Assembly (NCBI GenBank): GCA_963606965.1
Contig: CAVDAL010000103.1
Coordinates: 1-6,107 of the forward strand
Direction of reading: 5' to 3'
DNA: 6,107 nucleotides
DNA from: CAVDAL01 sp963606965
GTDB taxonomy: Bacteria; Actinomycetota; Coriobacteriia; Coriobacteriales; QAMH01
Part shown: positions 5,579-6,107 of the stretch, piece by piece
Layout: every line of letters begins with the position of its first letter
Numbering within the stretch: position 1 is the stretch's first letter
Position numbers and translations under genes: made by a program
Notes under the pieces: generated by a model
Told to the model about the DNA's origin: nothing
What the model saw: the letters and a program-made list of their open reading frames with translations, nothing else
The model's database searches: none

Positions 5579-5631
5579 GTTATTTTAATAACAACAACAA
5601 AAACAAAGATTTTTGTTGTTTTATTAACAAC
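5579..5631. repeat. Nested A/T-rich dyads built from AACAAC and GTTGTT
   Basis: Three overlapping symmetries occur in 53 bp. GTTATT and AATAAC lie around 2 bp (5579-5592). AACAACAAAAA (5593-5603) is complemented exactly by TTTTTGTTGTT (5610-5620) around 6 nt. GTTGTT and AACAAC lie around 5 bp (5615-5631). One arm of the central stem doubles as an arm of the last dyad, so alternative foldings compete. It could be an operator between the divergent genes or an origin element. It lacks the GC stem of an intrinsic terminator. Confidence 0.6.
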
Positions 5632-5707
5632 AGGCTAACAAAAACTAAAAAATTAAAATGATTTTTTGAAACACTTTGTGTATTACAATATAGCCAAGGT
5701 GATAATT

Positions 5708-6107
5708 ATGAAGAAAACAAAGAAATTTAAGACAATAACATTTATAACATTAGCTGTGATGTTGGTTGTAGCTTTTGGTGGAGCTGCTTTAGCTAGTGAA
5801 GCTCACGCGACTACAAAACCCAAGATTACTGTTACACGAGCTGCTACTGGTAAGCTCACAATCAAGCAAGGCAGCTCTTATAAGCTCAAAGCAAAAGCAA
5901 CCAATAATGCAAAGCTTACTTATAAGACCTCTAAAGTTAAGGTCTGTAAAGTAAGCTCTAAAGGAAAGTTAATAGCTAAAAAATGTGGCAAAGTAACTAT
6001 TACCATCAAGGCTAAGAAAAATGGCATAACTGCCATAAAGAAAATTAAGGTCACTATTGTTAAGAAATCAAAATATAAGAAAGTAAAGAAGCTCTATATC
6101 AAAGGAC
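5708..6107 (+). CDS. Secreted Big2-type protein, N-terminal 133 residues (runs off right edge)
   Basis: The start is ATG at 5708-5710, with AAGGTGA upstream (5696-5702) at a 5-nt gap. Residues 1-8 are basic (MKKTKKFK), 9-29 form a hydrophobic signal core, and cleavage is likely after ALA29 or AHA34. Residues about 38-117 look like one bacterial Ig-like Big2 domain: KLTIKQGSSYKLKAKA, a central LTYKTSKVKVCKVSSKGKL, then AKKCGKVTITIKAK and a final KIKVTIV strand. The domain is extremely lysine-rich. Cys80 and Cys93 stand where Big2 domains commonly have small residues, and may form a disulfide. Text after 120 (KKSKYKKVKKLYIKG) leads into a second domain beyond the window. The protein should be exported and wall-associated; an adhesion or surface role is known for many Big2 proteins but not shown here. 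Codon use is richer in AAG and CTC than in the leftward genes. Confidence 0.85.
   Translation, partial: MKKTKKFKTITFITLAVMLVVAFGGAALASEAHATTKPKITVTRAATGKLTIKQGSSYKLKAKATNNAKLTYKTSKVKVCKVSSKGKLIAKKCGKVTITIKAKKNGITAIKKIKVTIVKKSKYKKVKKLYIKG

Larger units (their letters stand above)
5380..5707. other. Divergent AT-rich intergenic region
   Basis: This 328-bp gap separates the leftward mobilisation operon from the rightward secreted-protein gene, so both promoters should lie here. It contains the candidate operon promoter, two AATGTCA copies exactly 11 bp apart (5480-5486 and 5491-5497), and a nested group of A/T-rich dyads at 5579-5631. It is an alternative place for the origin of transfer, since in pLS20-type operons oriT lies upstream of the auxiliary genes. 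No gene was seen. Confidence 0.5.

Noticed and set aside
5666..5694. TTGAAA and TATAGC, 17 bp apart, as promoter of the right-hand secreted gene
   Set aside because: Transcription would begin about 5701, inside the ribosome binding site at 5696-5702, leaving no usable leader.
1..6107. The window as a complete circular plasmid
   Set aside because: Joining the ends gives the leftward partial gene just two more codons before a stop and the rightward gene an unlikely 14-residue tail ending HLKQGRYREHAYA, overlapping tail to tail. There is no terminal overlap and no replication initiator.

Overview
The window reads as a piece of a low-GC Gram-positive mobile element. AGGAGG-type ribosome binding sites, TTG starts, lysine-rich secreted Ig-like proteins and a MobL-type relaxase fit Bacillota or a low-GC Coriobacteriia. 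The sequence alone does not settle the host, or whether the element is a plasmid or is integrated.

Layout. Positions 1-462 (minus) hold the N-terminal part of an unrecognised protein that runs off the left edge. Positions 463-998 are an AT-rich gap with a leader hairpin, a possible gene remnant and, at its right end, a clear intrinsic terminator. Positions 999-1985 (minus) encode a secreted protein with a diverged Big2-like fold and a Tyr/Asp/His/Cys-rich insertion. Positions 1986-2454 are noncoding and very structured: dyads, a GC hairpin, a 20-bp near-palindrome and an array of five GGTTTTACCT half-sites in alternating orientation, about two helical turns apart. Positions 2455-5379 (minus) are a tight three-gene mobilisation operon, transcribed in this order: a ribbon-helix-helix (RHH) protein with a long unknown C-terminal part, a small RHH accessory protein, and the relaxase. 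Positions 5380-5707 are a divergent regulatory gap with nested A/T-rich dyads. Positions 5708-6107 (plus) are the start of a second secreted Big2-type protein, cut by the right edge.

How it may work together. The three-gene operon should build a relaxosome: the RHH proteins bind repeated sites at an origin, and the relaxase nicks one strand and pilots it out through a conjugation apparatus supplied elsewhere, since no coupling protein or type IV secretion gene is present. The best DNA targets for the RHH proteins are the half-site array downstream of the relaxase and the dyads upstream of the operon. No replication initiator, integrase or transposase is visible. The two secreted proteins flanking the mobilisation module look like surface cargo.
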